The notes below the pieces were generated by a model. It did not search any database. It saw only the letters and a list, made by a program, of their open reading frames with translations, and was not told the DNA's origin. From contig CAXBAF010000024.1 of assembly GCA_963973795.1 (NCBI GenBank), forward strand, positions 1 through 62,279: a stretch of DNA of 62,279 nt. The letters run 5' to 3'. Positions 8,770-16,563 of the stretch are shown piece by piece. A program made the translations under genes and the position numbers. The number at the start of each line of letters is the position of its first letter. Position 1 is the stretch's first letter. This stretch comes from UBA1926 sp002337215 (GTDB lineage: Bacteria; Planctomycetota; Phycisphaerae; Phycisphaerales; UBA1924).

Positions 8770-9690
8770 ATGCGACTGTGGAAGACGAACAAACGAGGAG
8801 ACGGCGAGGCGCGTAGCAGGCGGGGCCGAGCGGGTGGTCATCCTTCGGGTGTCGTTCGTGCGGATGACCGTCTTGGCACTGTGCGCTCGACCCCGGAATC
8901 CGGGCGTGTCTCCGGCTGCATTCTTGCGTTGGGACCCGGGGGCTCATTCAGCCGTGCGTGGCGGGGTGATGGCGCCCGGCTCTCACGCGTCGGGTCGAAC
9001 GACGCGGGGTTCGCTGAGGTCGCTGACCGGGGGAGCTCTGGCGATTGCCGAGCGGCTGTGAACGAGATTTCAGAGCGTCGGGTTCTGAATTCGGCTGATG
9101 ACGAGGGATCGCACGACGGTTTGGCGACGAAACTCGGCCGGCTCGTGCTTGTGCAGCGGATCCTGGTGATGCAGGGGGAGACGTTGCATCGCTCCGCGGC
9201 ACTGATCGCGCCGCGCGGCATTTCGGAGTCGGTCGGTGTGGATCGATGCGACAGACCGCGTGGGATGGATGTTGCTGGAGTGTTCACGGGCGACGCGGGC
9301 TGTGTCGCGGTGGAGGACTCCGGGGTGAGAATGGGGCGTCGGGACAACCGCTTGTCGCGGCCGACGAAGAAGACAGGGGCCGCGTCGGCAGGGATGTCGG
9401 ATGCACCCACGAGCGCGTTCCGATCGGGATCGCAACAAACACCAGTGAGCAAGACAGAGGTATCGAACCATGACACCCAACCGGTCGATGAATCTCACAC
9501 CCAAACAGCTTCGGATTCTCAAACTGATCCGCGATTCCCGCGTCCGTCGTGGCTATTCCCCGACGATGCAGGAACTCGCCGACGAGATCGGCGTCAGCAA
9601 GGTCACGGTCTTCGAGCACGTCGAGGCGCTCATCAAAAAGGGCGCGCTCGTGCGCGAACGGAACAAGGCTCGCTCTTTGTCGATCGCTGA
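8770..9690 (+). CDS. Doubtful open reading frame upstream of and overlapping lexA
   Basis: A 306-codon frame starts at an ATG with a strong Shine-Dalgarno (GGAAGGGA, ~4 nt spacing) and has moderately raised G/C at codon third positions (by eye about two-thirds, lower than clear genes here). No other frame in 8770-9470 looks better. However its last ~220 nt overlap lexA in another phase, which is unusual for a real gene, and no signal, membrane segment or known motif is visible. The lexA promoter must lie inside it. It may be a decayed gene, a gene whose true end is lost by a frameshift, or a non-coding leader. I would not rely on the C-terminal part. Confidence 0.25.
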   Translation: MRLWKTNKRGDGEARSRRGRAGGHPSGVVRADDRLGTVRSTPESGRVSGCILALGPGGSFSRAWRGDGARLSRVGSNDAGFAEVADRGSSGDCRAAVNEISERRVLNSADDEGSHDGLATKLGRLVLVQRILVMQGETLHRSAALIAPRGISESVGVDRCDRPRGMDVAGVFTGDAGCVAVEDSGVRMGRRDNRLSRPTKKTGAASAGMSDAPTSAFRSGSQQTPVSKTEVSNHDTQPVDESHTQTASDSQTDPRFPRPSWLFPDDAGTRRRDRRQQGHGLRARRGAHQKGRARARTEQGSLFVDR

Positions 9691-10105
9691 GGGCATCGCG
9701 GTTCCCGATGAGGACCGCCCGCTCCGGCTCCCGCTTGTCGGCAAGATCGCCGCGGGGTATCCGATCGAGAAGGTCGCGAGTGAAGAAGAACTCGACCTCT
9801 CCGAGGTGCTCGCCTCGGGTGACGACTCGGGCGAGTCGAGTTTCGCGCTCTGCGTCGACGGCGACAGCATGCGCGACGAGGGCATCCTCGACGGCGATTA
9901 CATTCTTCTCGAGCGTGCCCAGGTCGCCAAGAACGGGGACCGCGTCGTTGCGCTGCTCGAAGACGGCAGCACGACACTCAAAACCTTCTACAAAGAAGAA
10001 GACCACATCCGCCTGCAGCCGGCGAACCCGGACTTCGAACCGATCCGCGTGAAGTTCTGCCAGGTGCAGGGCATCGTCAAGGCTGTCGTGCGCCGGTACC
10101 GCTGA
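9470..10105 (+). CDS. lexA: SOS-response repressor LexA
   Basis: LexA represses DNA-damage genes and is inactivated by RecA-stimulated self-cleavage. The 211-residue protein has an N-terminal winged helix (LTPKQLRILKLI, then SPTMQELADEIGVSKVTVFEHV as helix-turn-helix, residues 30-51). Its S24-type C-terminal domain keeps the Ala95-Gly96 cleavage site (KIAAGYP), the catalytic Ser133 (DGDSMRDEGI) and Lys171 (TLKTFY), so it should be a functional self-cleaving repressor. The ATG at 9470 is chosen because an AGAGG Shine-Dalgarno lies ~9 nt upstream; an internal ATG at codon 7 is possible. A canonical Gram-positive box (GAAC-N4-GTTC) was not found upstream. Confidence 0.96.
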   Translation: MTPNRSMNLTPKQLRILKLIRDSRVRRGYSPTMQELADEIGVSKVTVFEHVEALIKKGALVRERNKARSLSIAEGIAVPDEDRPLRLPLVGKIAAGYPIEKVASEEELDLSEVLASGDDSGESSFALCVDGDSMRDEGILDGDYILLERAQVAKNGDRVVALLEDGSTTLKTFYKEEDHIRLQPANPDFEPIRVKFCQVQGIVKAVVRRYR

Positions 10106-10256
10106 TTGGTTGCCGGTCCCTGGTTCTCAGTCTTCGCGACTCGGACGGCGTCATCTCGCAAGTGTCATTCTGGCGGATTCTCTCCGTCGGCACGTTCTGC
10201 GACGAAGCAAGCCGGGCGGCATCGTCCGGTTTTTGTTCTAGGATTTCGCCCGGATT

Positions 10257-11690
10257 TCACGTCGCCGAGTCCGCATCGTTTGCGGTGTTGGTGAGCGATG
10301 ACGATCGGGGGAGAACCGTGACCGCGCCGAGCTCGGGCAGGGATTTCGCGGTCTTTGCCCCGGCGTCCTCGAAGCGTTTGAGGGTTGGCATCAGGCGCGA
10401 CTCGACCGAGCCCACCACGCGGTTGTAGCGATCGGTGGCTGTGCTCAGGGCCTTGCCGAGGCTCTCGATGTGCTCGAAAGCGACCGCGGCCCGTTCGTGG
10501 AGCGTCCGGCCCAGCTCGTATAGCTTTGCAGCGTCTTCAGTGAGCGCGTGATCGCGCCAGCCGACCGCGACGGCTCGGAGCAATCCGATGAGGGTCGCGG
10601 GGCTTGCGAGGATGACGTTGTGGGTGGCGGCTCTTTCGATGAGTCCCGGGTCGCGTTGCAACGCCGCGTCGATAAAGTGGTCGCCCGGGACGAACATGAC
10701 CACGAAATCGGGGCTTCCCTCCCAGAGCTGCCAGTACTTCTTGTCGCTGAGTTTCTTTGCTTGGTCGGCGACATGCTTGGCGAACCGGTCGAGGTGATGG
10801 GCGCGTTCATCGTCTGTCTCAGCGTTGACTGCTTCGAGGTACGCGTACGTATTCGTCTTCGCGTCGATCGCGATCACACGGTCGTTGGGAAGATTGACGA
10901 CCATGTCGGGCCGGAGCAGCCGTCCCGCATCGTCGCGTGTGGAGGTCTGCTCGGTGAAGTCGCAGTAGCTGGTCATCCCGGCGATCTCGGCAACGCGACG
11001 CAGCTGGATCTCGCCGTACTGGCCGCGGATCTCGGGGCGGCTCAGCGCCTTGGTCAGCTTCCCCGTTTCTGTGCGGAGCGATTCGCTCGCCTGCGTGGAG
11101 AGATTGACCCGCTCGGCGAGTTGCAAGAGGCGTTCGCGGGTTTCGTTGAGCGTGTCGCCGATCGGCTTGACGAGGCGGTCGACGGCGAGCTTGCGTTGCT
11201 CGAGGTCGCCCTCGGCCTGCTTCATCTGCTGCTGGAACGTCTGCGCCGCTTGCTCGATGAACCGTTTCGTGTTCGTGTCCAGAGCCTCCCCCGAGAGTTT
11301 GGCGAAGCGGTCGGTGAGCTCCGCCTCGCGTTCGCGGATCCAGTTCTGCATCCGCGTCTGCTCGGCCTGGACTTGCCGCTCGCGTTCGGCGTGGATCTTC
11401 TGATCTCCGGTCCGCTGTTCCTGCTCTCGGCTCAGGTCGAGCTCGAGCTGTCTGATGCGGGCGTCCGCCTTCTCAAGATCGAGGCGCAGATTTTCAGCGA
11501 TCCCTTCGAGTTTTGCGGTGTCCTCGGTCCGGCGCTGCTCGGCGAGATCGCGTTCCCGAGTCGCCTGGACCGCTTCCGCTCGTGCCTGCTCGACCGACCG
11601 CACCGTCGAGGTGCGAGCGTGAAGCAGCCACGCGACGATACCGGCGCACACGAGCAACGCGAAGCCCAGAATGATGGTGATCGGTTCCAT
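10257..11690 (-). CDS. rmuC: DNA recombination protein RmuC homologue
   Basis: RmuC proteins limit rearrangement at inverted repeats and carry a nuclease-like fold anchored to the membrane. The 477-residue protein has one N-terminal transmembrane helix (ITIILGFALLVCAGIVAWLL), a long coiled coil of about residues 30-180 (rich in Glu, Arg, Gln), and the RmuC core: RGQYGEIQLRRVAEIAGM, RPDMVVNLPNDRVIAIDAKTN, FVVMFVPGDHFIDAAL and ASPATLIGLLRAVAVGWR. All family hallmarks are present. Length is typical. It is convergent with lexA, separated by ~150 nt with no clear terminator. Confidence 0.95.
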   Translation of the reverse strand: MEPITIILGFALLVCAGIVAWLLHARTSTVRSVEQARAEAVQATRERDLAEQRRTEDTAKLEGIAENLRLDLEKADARIRQLELDLSREQEQRTGDQKIHAERERQVQAEQTRMQNWIREREAELTDRFAKLSGEALDTNTKRFIEQAAQTFQQQMKQAEGDLEQRKLAVDRLVKPIGDTLNETRERLLQLAERVNLSTQASESLRTETGKLTKALSRPEIRGQYGEIQLRRVAEIAGMTSYCDFTEQTSTRDDAGRLLRPDMVVNLPNDRVIAIDAKTNTYAYLEAVNAETDDERAHHLDRFAKHVADQAKKLSDKKYWQLWEGSPDFVVMFVPGDHFIDAALQRDPGLIERAATHNVILASPATLIGLLRAVAVGWRDHALTEDAAKLYELGRTLHERAAVAFEHIESLGKALSTATDRYNRVVGSVESRLMPTLKRFEDAGAKTAKSLPELGAVTVLPRSSSLTNTANDADSAT

Positions 11691-11763
11691 GTCCCAAGCC
11701 TACCCGGCCCGGAACCGGCAAGGTGCGCCGCTGCCTCTGCCGCGGCCTTGGCCGACGCCGAGA

Positions 11764-12480
11764 TCAGCGTGCGGCGTTCGACATGACGTAGAGCATCTCC
11801 CTCGCGATCTGGGCACACCGCTCGTCGTAGGTGGCGGCCTCTTCGGGAGTGCCATCGCTCGCCTTCGGATCAACGAAGGGAACAGCGATGCGGAATTCCG
11901 CCCCGGGGACGAACGGGCACGCCTCGTCCGCGTCTGTGCAGACCATGACGGCGCCGAAGCCGTCCTTGGGGTTCGGGTCGTTGTCGAACGGCTTGCTGAA
12001 GCAGGTCATCGCGGGCAGATCGTCCGAGATCCGGGCGTGGTAGACCGGGTTTCGCGCGTCGGTGGTCTTCTCGATGCGGATCCCGGCTCGCTCCGCGGCG
12101 GCGACCGCACGGGGATTGAACGCGGTGGACTCGGTGCCCCCTGAGTAGGTCCACACCCGCAGGCCGACCCGCTTGGCGGCGGCGGCGGCCCAGAGCTGCG
12201 AGAGGTGGCTCCGCCTGCTGTTGTGCGTGCAGACGAAGATCAATGACGCAGGATCCGCGGATTTGGTATCCCGGCGGACATAGGCCGAGAGTTCTTCGAG
12301 TACCGCTTTGCGATCGGGCGAGATCAGTTCGAATTCCGCGGCGCGGGCATCGAGATAGGACTCGATCTTCGGGTAGAGCCTTGCGTGCGCCGGAGCCGCG
12401 TCAGAGGCGGTTGTGGACTGCGCCGCGAGCGAGAGGACAAGTACGGCGGCAATCACGGCAGCGACGGAAACGGAAGACAT
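11764..12480 (-). CDS. Exported low-molecular-weight phosphatase / arsenate-reductase-like protein
   Basis: A 238-residue protein starting MSSVSVAAVIAA with a Shine-Dalgarno GAGGAG 8 nt upstream. Residues 1-26 form a clear Sec signal peptide ending near TTASDA. The rest matches the LMW protein-tyrosine-phosphatase/thioredoxin-coupled ArsC fold: the P-loop VCTHNSRRSHLSQLW has the CX5R(S) pattern (Cys84, Arg90, Ser91), and a later segment holds PVYHARISDDLPAMTCFSK and VMVCTDADEACPFVPG with further Cys residues. Known relatives of this subfamily are usually cytoplasmic; the signal peptide is the odd feature. The substrate is unknown: arsenate reduction in the periplasm would need an exported thiol donor, so a phosphatase role is equally possible. 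Stands alone between rmuC and a small membrane protein. Confidence 0.75.
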   Translation of the reverse strand: MSSVSVAAVIAAVLVLSLAAQSTTASDAAPAHARLYPKIESYLDARAAEFELISPDRKAVLEELSAYVRRDTKSADPASLIFVCTHNSRRSHLSQLWAAAAAKRVGLRVWTYSGGTESTAFNPRAVAAAERAGIRIEKTTDARNPVYHARISDDLPAMTCFSKPFDNDPNPKDGFGAVMVCTDADEACPFVPGAEFRIAVPFVDPKASDGTPEEAATYDERCAQIAREMLYVMSNAAR

Positions 12481-12597
12481 TGGTTCGGCTCCTCGTGGTC
12501 GACGCGGCGATCGCGTGCAACGGCGTACAACGTACACCTGTGATGCCGAGGCAGGCCGAGACGAACGGTTCAGAACGCGTTCAAATTCGGTGAAGAT

Positions 12598-12966
12598 TCA
12601 GAGCTTTTCGGCGGGTCGGCGGAGAGCGAGAATCAGCACGATCGCGAGGATCGCGGCCATCGCCATGAAGATGAGCTGGATGCCGAACGCGGTGCTGAGT
12701 GCGAGTTCGCCACGCATCGCGCTGGGGATGATCCTCGCGAGCGGGCCTGCGAGACCGAGCAGGGAAAGCACGAGTGCGGCGACGAGGGCCGGACCGCGTG
12801 CGATGGCAGCTGCGAATCCGGCGATCAGAATCAGGACCCCGATGAACGCCGGGATGAGCGAGGTGATGCTGCTTCTCCCGGTGCCGAGATAGGCTGCGAC
12901 ACCGAGCAGAATCATCGCGATGGCGAAAGAGATCGTGGGTTTGTGCGGTGTATTCATGTGTGCCAT
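12598..12966 (-). CDS. Small four-helix membrane protein, unknown
   Basis: A 122-residue protein (MAHMNTPHKP) with four hydrophobic segments: about residues 11-28 (SFAIAMILLGVAAYLG), 34-52, 55-75 and 91-115 (FGIQLIFMAMAAILAIVLIL), separated by short loops, with a basic C-terminus. An alternative ATG three codons later is equally possible. It lies between the exported phosphatase-like gene and a secreted CIA30-domain gene, all on the minus strand, but the ~55-120 nt gaps do not prove an operon. No family recognised beyond a generic small integral membrane protein. Confidence 0.65.
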   Translation of the reverse strand: MAHMNTPHKPTISFAIAMILLGVAAYLGTGRSSITSLIPAFIGVLILIAGFAAAIARGPALVAALVLSLLGLAGPLARIIPSAMRGELALSTAFGIQLIFMAMAAILAIVLILALRRPAEKL

Positions 12967-13022
12967 GCGGCTGACGGTAGGAGAGTCTGGGGTGTCGATC
13001 GAAGGAGATTGCAGAATGAGTT

Positions 13023-14057
13023 TTAGTCTGCCCGGACTGATTCTTCGAGGCTCATCACGGCGGGATGGTCGTCCGGCTCGTTGGTGAGCATGCCGAGCGC
13101 CGCGTCGATTGCATATCGATAGGCCCATGCGCGATCGGCCTGCGACCCGGCGTCACGGCCCGCGCGGAGACCACTCCTGAGCACGGCAACCGCATCACCC
13201 GGAAGTTGTTCAGGGCTTGTGACGATCGAGGTGAGGGCGAGCTCGTAGATGTCGGCGCAGGCTTGCTGGTTCCCGTTGTTGAACTGCGGGACGCCACGCT
13301 CGATCCCGAACAAGAGAACGTTGGCGGCCCAGCGGCGGGCGGCAGAATCGTCGGCGGCTTCGTCCCCGGACTCGGCGGGATCGGGAACCGCGGTAGCCGT
13401 GCTGGCGACGGCAGGAACATCGCGTTCGGCGTTAGCCCTCATTGCCAGATCCTCGGCCGAGTCGGCGTAGCTGCCGATCCATTCGATCTCCAGGCGGAAC
13501 GGCCCGTCTTTCTTGTCGTAGATATAGAACTCTGCGCCGGTCACCGCGTCTGCACGCAGATCGGGAGCACGCCCCGAGATGTCTTCTCCGAAGAACGTGG
13601 GGGTGTAGTCGGCGAAGGGGATGCGGACGGTCTGCCACTCACCCGTCGTCTTAAAGGTGGCCCAGTACGAGATGTCGTACGAGCCGAACTTCACGCCGTT
13701 GCGGAGACCCGAGATGTACGTCCGGCCATCGCCCTTCACGCGGAACAGGAGGCCGTCCGTGCCCTCGAGCCCCATGTCGGTGGTGCGAGTTCGGATGGAA
13801 CTGAAGCCACCCCCGTTGGTATTCGTCGAGCCCTCGAAGACAAGACGGCCGTTCGCGATCGAGAAATCGCCGATGCTTCGCCCACCCATGACGTTGTCAT
13901 TGACGGTGACCCATTTCGACTCGATGTCGGATTCGTCGAAACCGATCAGGATGTTGTCTGGAACCAGGGCGAGCCGATCGTTGACGGACGTGGCAAGCGA
14001 TGCAAGGGCGGCCGTGGCGGCCGAAAGGGCGATGCAGATCGGCAGGGCACGCTTCAC
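13023..14057 (-). CDS. Secreted CIA30-domain protein
   Basis: A 344-residue protein with a GTG start (GGGAG Shine-Dalgarno ~5 nt upstream) and a signal peptide (MKRALPICIALSAATAALAS). Residues ~38-200 match the complex I intermediate-associated protein 30 (NDUFAF1-like) galactose-binding fold: WVTVNDNVMGGRSIGDF, GGGFSSIRTR, DGLLFRVKGDGRTY, then GEWQTVRIPFADYTPTFFG. The VNDNVMGGxS signature is the clearest mark. Residues ~225-344 form an Ala-rich helical tail of unknown function. Bacterial members are usually uncharacterised and probably bind carbohydrate or protein outside the cytoplasm; a respiratory complex I role is not implied. Confidence 0.85.
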   Translation of the reverse strand: MKRALPICIALSAATAALASLATSVNDRLALVPDNILIGFDESDIESKWVTVNDNVMGGRSIGDFSIANGRLVFEGSTNTNGGGFSSIRTRTTDMGLEGTDGLLFRVKGDGRTYISGLRNGVKFGSYDISYWATFKTTGEWQTVRIPFADYTPTFFGEDISGRAPDLRADAVTGAEFYIYDKKDGPFRLEIEWIGSYADSAEDLAMRANAERDVPAVASTATAVPDPAESGDEAADDSAARRWAANVLLFGIERGVPQFNNGNQQACADIYELALTSIVTSPEQLPGDAVAVLRSGLRAGRDAGSQADRAWAYRYAIDAALGMLTNEPDDHPAVMSLEESVRAD

Positions 14058-14203
14058 GGGGGCTCCCGTCTGGATGACGGGGGCGAGCCCCGCTCGGTTC
14101 TTTGGAATCGGTCAAAGAGGCCGACGCGGCCTGTTGATGCATGCGTAATCGAGGGATCTGCCGGACCAGATTCGCACGACGACGCCTCTTACACTCCCCT
14201 CCC

Positions 14204-15613
14204 ATGATCGACCTCAAAGACCTGCGTGAGAACCCTGACCGATACCGCACCGGTGCCCAGCGGAAGCAGGTGCCGGTTGACATCGACCGTCTGCTCGAGC
14301 TGGACTCCTCGCGGCGTGAGACGCTGTCCGAGCAGGAAACGCTCCGTGCCGAGCAGAACAGGCTTGCGAAAGAAACGGGCCCCAAGATCGGCCCGCTGAT
14401 GGGACAGCTCAAGAAAGCCGAGGGTGCGGACAAGGACAGGCTGCAGGCAGAGATCGACGCGATCAAGGCGGCCCCTGCGGCGCTGAAGGAAAAGATCCAA
14501 TCGCTCGAAGGGACGCTGAAGGTGAGCGAGGACGAGTTCCGTTCGCTCCTGCTCAGCGTTCCGCTCCCGCCCGATGAGGACGTCCCTGTGGGCAAGACAG
14601 CCGACGACAATGTCGAGCTGCGCCGATGGGCCCCCGCGGGGTGGGATTACGACAAGTCCTTCGAAGAAAACAAGGGATTCAAGCCCAAGACGCACATCGA
14701 ACTGTGCGACAGCCTGGGGCTCGTCGATTTCCCGCGCGGCGTCAAGCTCGCGGGGACACGGTCGTACGTCCTCACCGGCATGGGCATGCGGCTGCACCAG
14801 GCCGTCCTGCGCTACGCCATTGACTACATGTCCGACACCAATGGCTTCACGCCCATGTCTGTCCCGGTGGTCGTGAAGGAAGAGGCGATGGTCGGCACCG
14901 GGTTCTTCCCGGGCGGCCGCGAGCAGGCGTACCACGTCGACGAGGTCTCCCGTGGATCGGGTCACGATCTTTTCCTCACCGGCACGGGCGAGGTCGGTCT
15001 CATGGGCCTGCATCAGGACGAGATTCTGGATGAGGATGATCTGCCCAAGCAGTACGTCACGGTGTCGACGTGTTTCCGCCGCGAGGCGGGGGCCGCGGGC
15101 AAGGACACGGCGGGCCTGTACCGGATCCACCAGTTCGACAAGGTCGAGCAGGTGGTGATCTGCCCGTCCGACGAGACGGTGAGCCGGGAGTGGCACCGGA
15201 GGATGATTGGTTTTGTCGAGACGTTCCTGCAGAGCCTCGCGCTGCCGTACCGCCTTCTGCAATGCTGCACCGGCGATCTGGGTGTCAAAAACGCCGATAT
15301 GATCGACCTGGAGTGCTGGATGCCCGGGAGGGGCGAGCCCGACGCGGACGGGGTGCCCACCGGCGAGTTCGGCGAGACGCACTCAGCGAGCCGGCTCTAC
15401 GACTACCAGTGCCGCCGGCTCAACATGCGGTACCGCGCCGGGGGCGAGGGTGGGCAGGGCACCACGACCTTCTGTCACTCGCTCAACAACACGGTGGCGG
15501 CGAGCCCCCGGATCCTGATCCCGATCCTCGAGAACTATCAGAACGCCGACGGCTCAGTGACGGTCCCCGAGGTGCTGCGTCCCTACATGAACGGCATCGA
15601 GACGATCGGCTGA
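14204..15613 (+). CDS. serS: Seryl-tRNA synthetase
   Basis: Charges tRNA-Ser (and tRNA-Sec where present). The 469-residue protein begins MIDLKDLRENPDRYRTG, the typical SerRS N-terminus, followed by a long antiparallel coiled coil (about residues 30-105) that contacts the tRNA long arm. The class II catalytic core shows TCFRREAGAAGKDTAGLYRIHQFDKVE (motif 2) and a motif-3 region VAASPRILIPILENYQ. In motif 3 the usual Gly-rich NGSG/T is replaced by NNTVAAS, a modest deviation. The start ATG is preceded by a pyrimidine-rich stretch with no clear Shine-Dalgarno, so a leaderless or weakly initiated mRNA is possible. Confidence 0.96.
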   Translation: MIDLKDLRENPDRYRTGAQRKQVPVDIDRLLELDSSRRETLSEQETLRAEQNRLAKETGPKIGPLMGQLKKAEGADKDRLQAEIDAIKAAPAALKEKIQSLEGTLKVSEDEFRSLLLSVPLPPDEDVPVGKTADDNVELRRWAPAGWDYDKSFEENKGFKPKTHIELCDSLGLVDFPRGVKLAGTRSYVLTGMGMRLHQAVLRYAIDYMSDTNGFTPMSVPVVVKEEAMVGTGFFPGGREQAYHVDEVSRGSGHDLFLTGTGEVGLMGLHQDEILDEDDLPKQYVTVSTCFRREAGAAGKDTAGLYRIHQFDKVEQVVICPSDETVSREWHRRMIGFVETFLQSLALPYRLLQCCTGDLGVKNADMIDLECWMPGRGEPDADGVPTGEFGETHSASRLYDYQCRRLNMRYRAGGEGGQGTTTFCHSLNNTVAASPRILIPILENYQNADGSVTVPEVLRPYMNGIETIG

Positions 15614-15631
15614 GCCGGCACCGGCCATGAA

Positions 15632-15658
15632 AAACGCCCCGCGGATCCCGGGGCGTTT
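15632..15658. terminator. Bidirectional terminator between serS and the PEP-CTERM gene
   Basis: A 10-bp perfect stem (AAACGCCCCG with CGGGGCGTTT) and short loop sit between two convergent genes. Read on the minus strand it is followed by five T, so it best serves the PEP-CTERM-like gene; for serS the T-run is only three. Confidence 0.7.
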
Positions 15659-15688
15659 GGAAGTCTGGATTTGCTGCGTTCCGTTGGA

Positions 15689-16309
15689 TCAGCGACGACG
15701 ACGGGTCGCGGTCAACCCGCCCAGGCCGAGCAGCGCGAGGGCGCCGGGAGCCGGGACGAAGTAGACATCGTCCACAAACACCGACTGATCGATGCCGGCA
15801 CCGAAGCTCTGGATCGCGTAGACGATGCGGGCGGAGTCCGCGCCGACGGGCACGAAGTCGGTCAGCATGAACTCTTCCCAATCGCTGCCGACGGTGGGGG
15901 CGAGGTTGGGGGTTCGGCTGATCTCAACATCGTTGACCGAATCGCGCCACTCGATGCGAATCTCGGTGCCACCGGCGACGCCGAGCGACTTGTGCCAACC
16001 GCCGAATGTCCACGCGTCGCCAGCGGAGAGGCCGCCGACATCTTGGAACGCGCCGGCGAAGCTGTTCGCGACGGTGATGCCGAGTTCCATCGACCGGGCG
16101 CCGGTGCGGGCCATCGCGGCGCTGGAAAAGGCGACATCCCCGCCCATGAACTGGTCGCCGTCGGCGCTGAACGAAACCCACGAGCCAGAGGCCGGTGGGA
16201 AGTCGCCGAAGATGTCTTCTTCGAAGCTGGCGTTGCCCAGAACACCGGCGGATGCCGCGCAGGACGCAACAGCGACCGCGATCGAGGCGAATTTGATGCA
16301 CTCTCTCAT
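15689..16309 (-). CDS. Secreted protein with PEP-CTERM-like sorting tail
   Basis: A 206-residue protein starting MRECIKFASIAVAVASC with a signal peptide cleaved near ASAG. The body (NASFEEDIF, WVSFSADGDQFM, WTFGGWHKSLG) looks like a carbohydrate-binding/jelly-roll type beta-sandwich, as in many predicted extracellular planctomycete proteins. The C-terminus VPAPGALALLGLGGL followed by TATRRRR is a PEP-CTERM-like sorting signal: short Pro motif, hydrophobic helix and Arg cluster. The Pro motif is PAP rather than PEP, a variant common in this phylum. Function presumably at the cell surface; ligand unknown. Confidence 0.8.
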   Translation of the reverse strand: MRECIKFASIAVAVASCAASAGVLGNASFEEDIFGDFPPASGSWVSFSADGDQFMGGDVAFSSAAMARTGARSMELGITVANSFAGAFQDVGGLSAGDAWTFGGWHKSLGVAGGTEIRIEWRDSVNDVEISRTPNLAPTVGSDWEEFMLTDFVPVGADSARIVYAIQSFGAGIDQSVFVDDVYFVPAPGALALLGLGGLTATRRRR

Positions 16310-16563
16310 TGTGAACACTCCAATCTGGATATATGCAGATCCCGCTGTTTTACTACAGCGAGCACGAGAACCGGAACTGGTCAACCACAAGCCTACCGAA
16401 ATCGGGTGATTCGGTCAAAGTGTTTCAGGCCTTTGAGCGATCATGAATCTTGGGTATGCTGAATCAGCCGATCGGTGACCGCTCGGGTCGCCCGGGAATG
16501 GGCTGCCATCGCGGTTTCGGCACGCCTGATCGGGGCGGATCAGGTCGAGAGGGAGATCGGACA

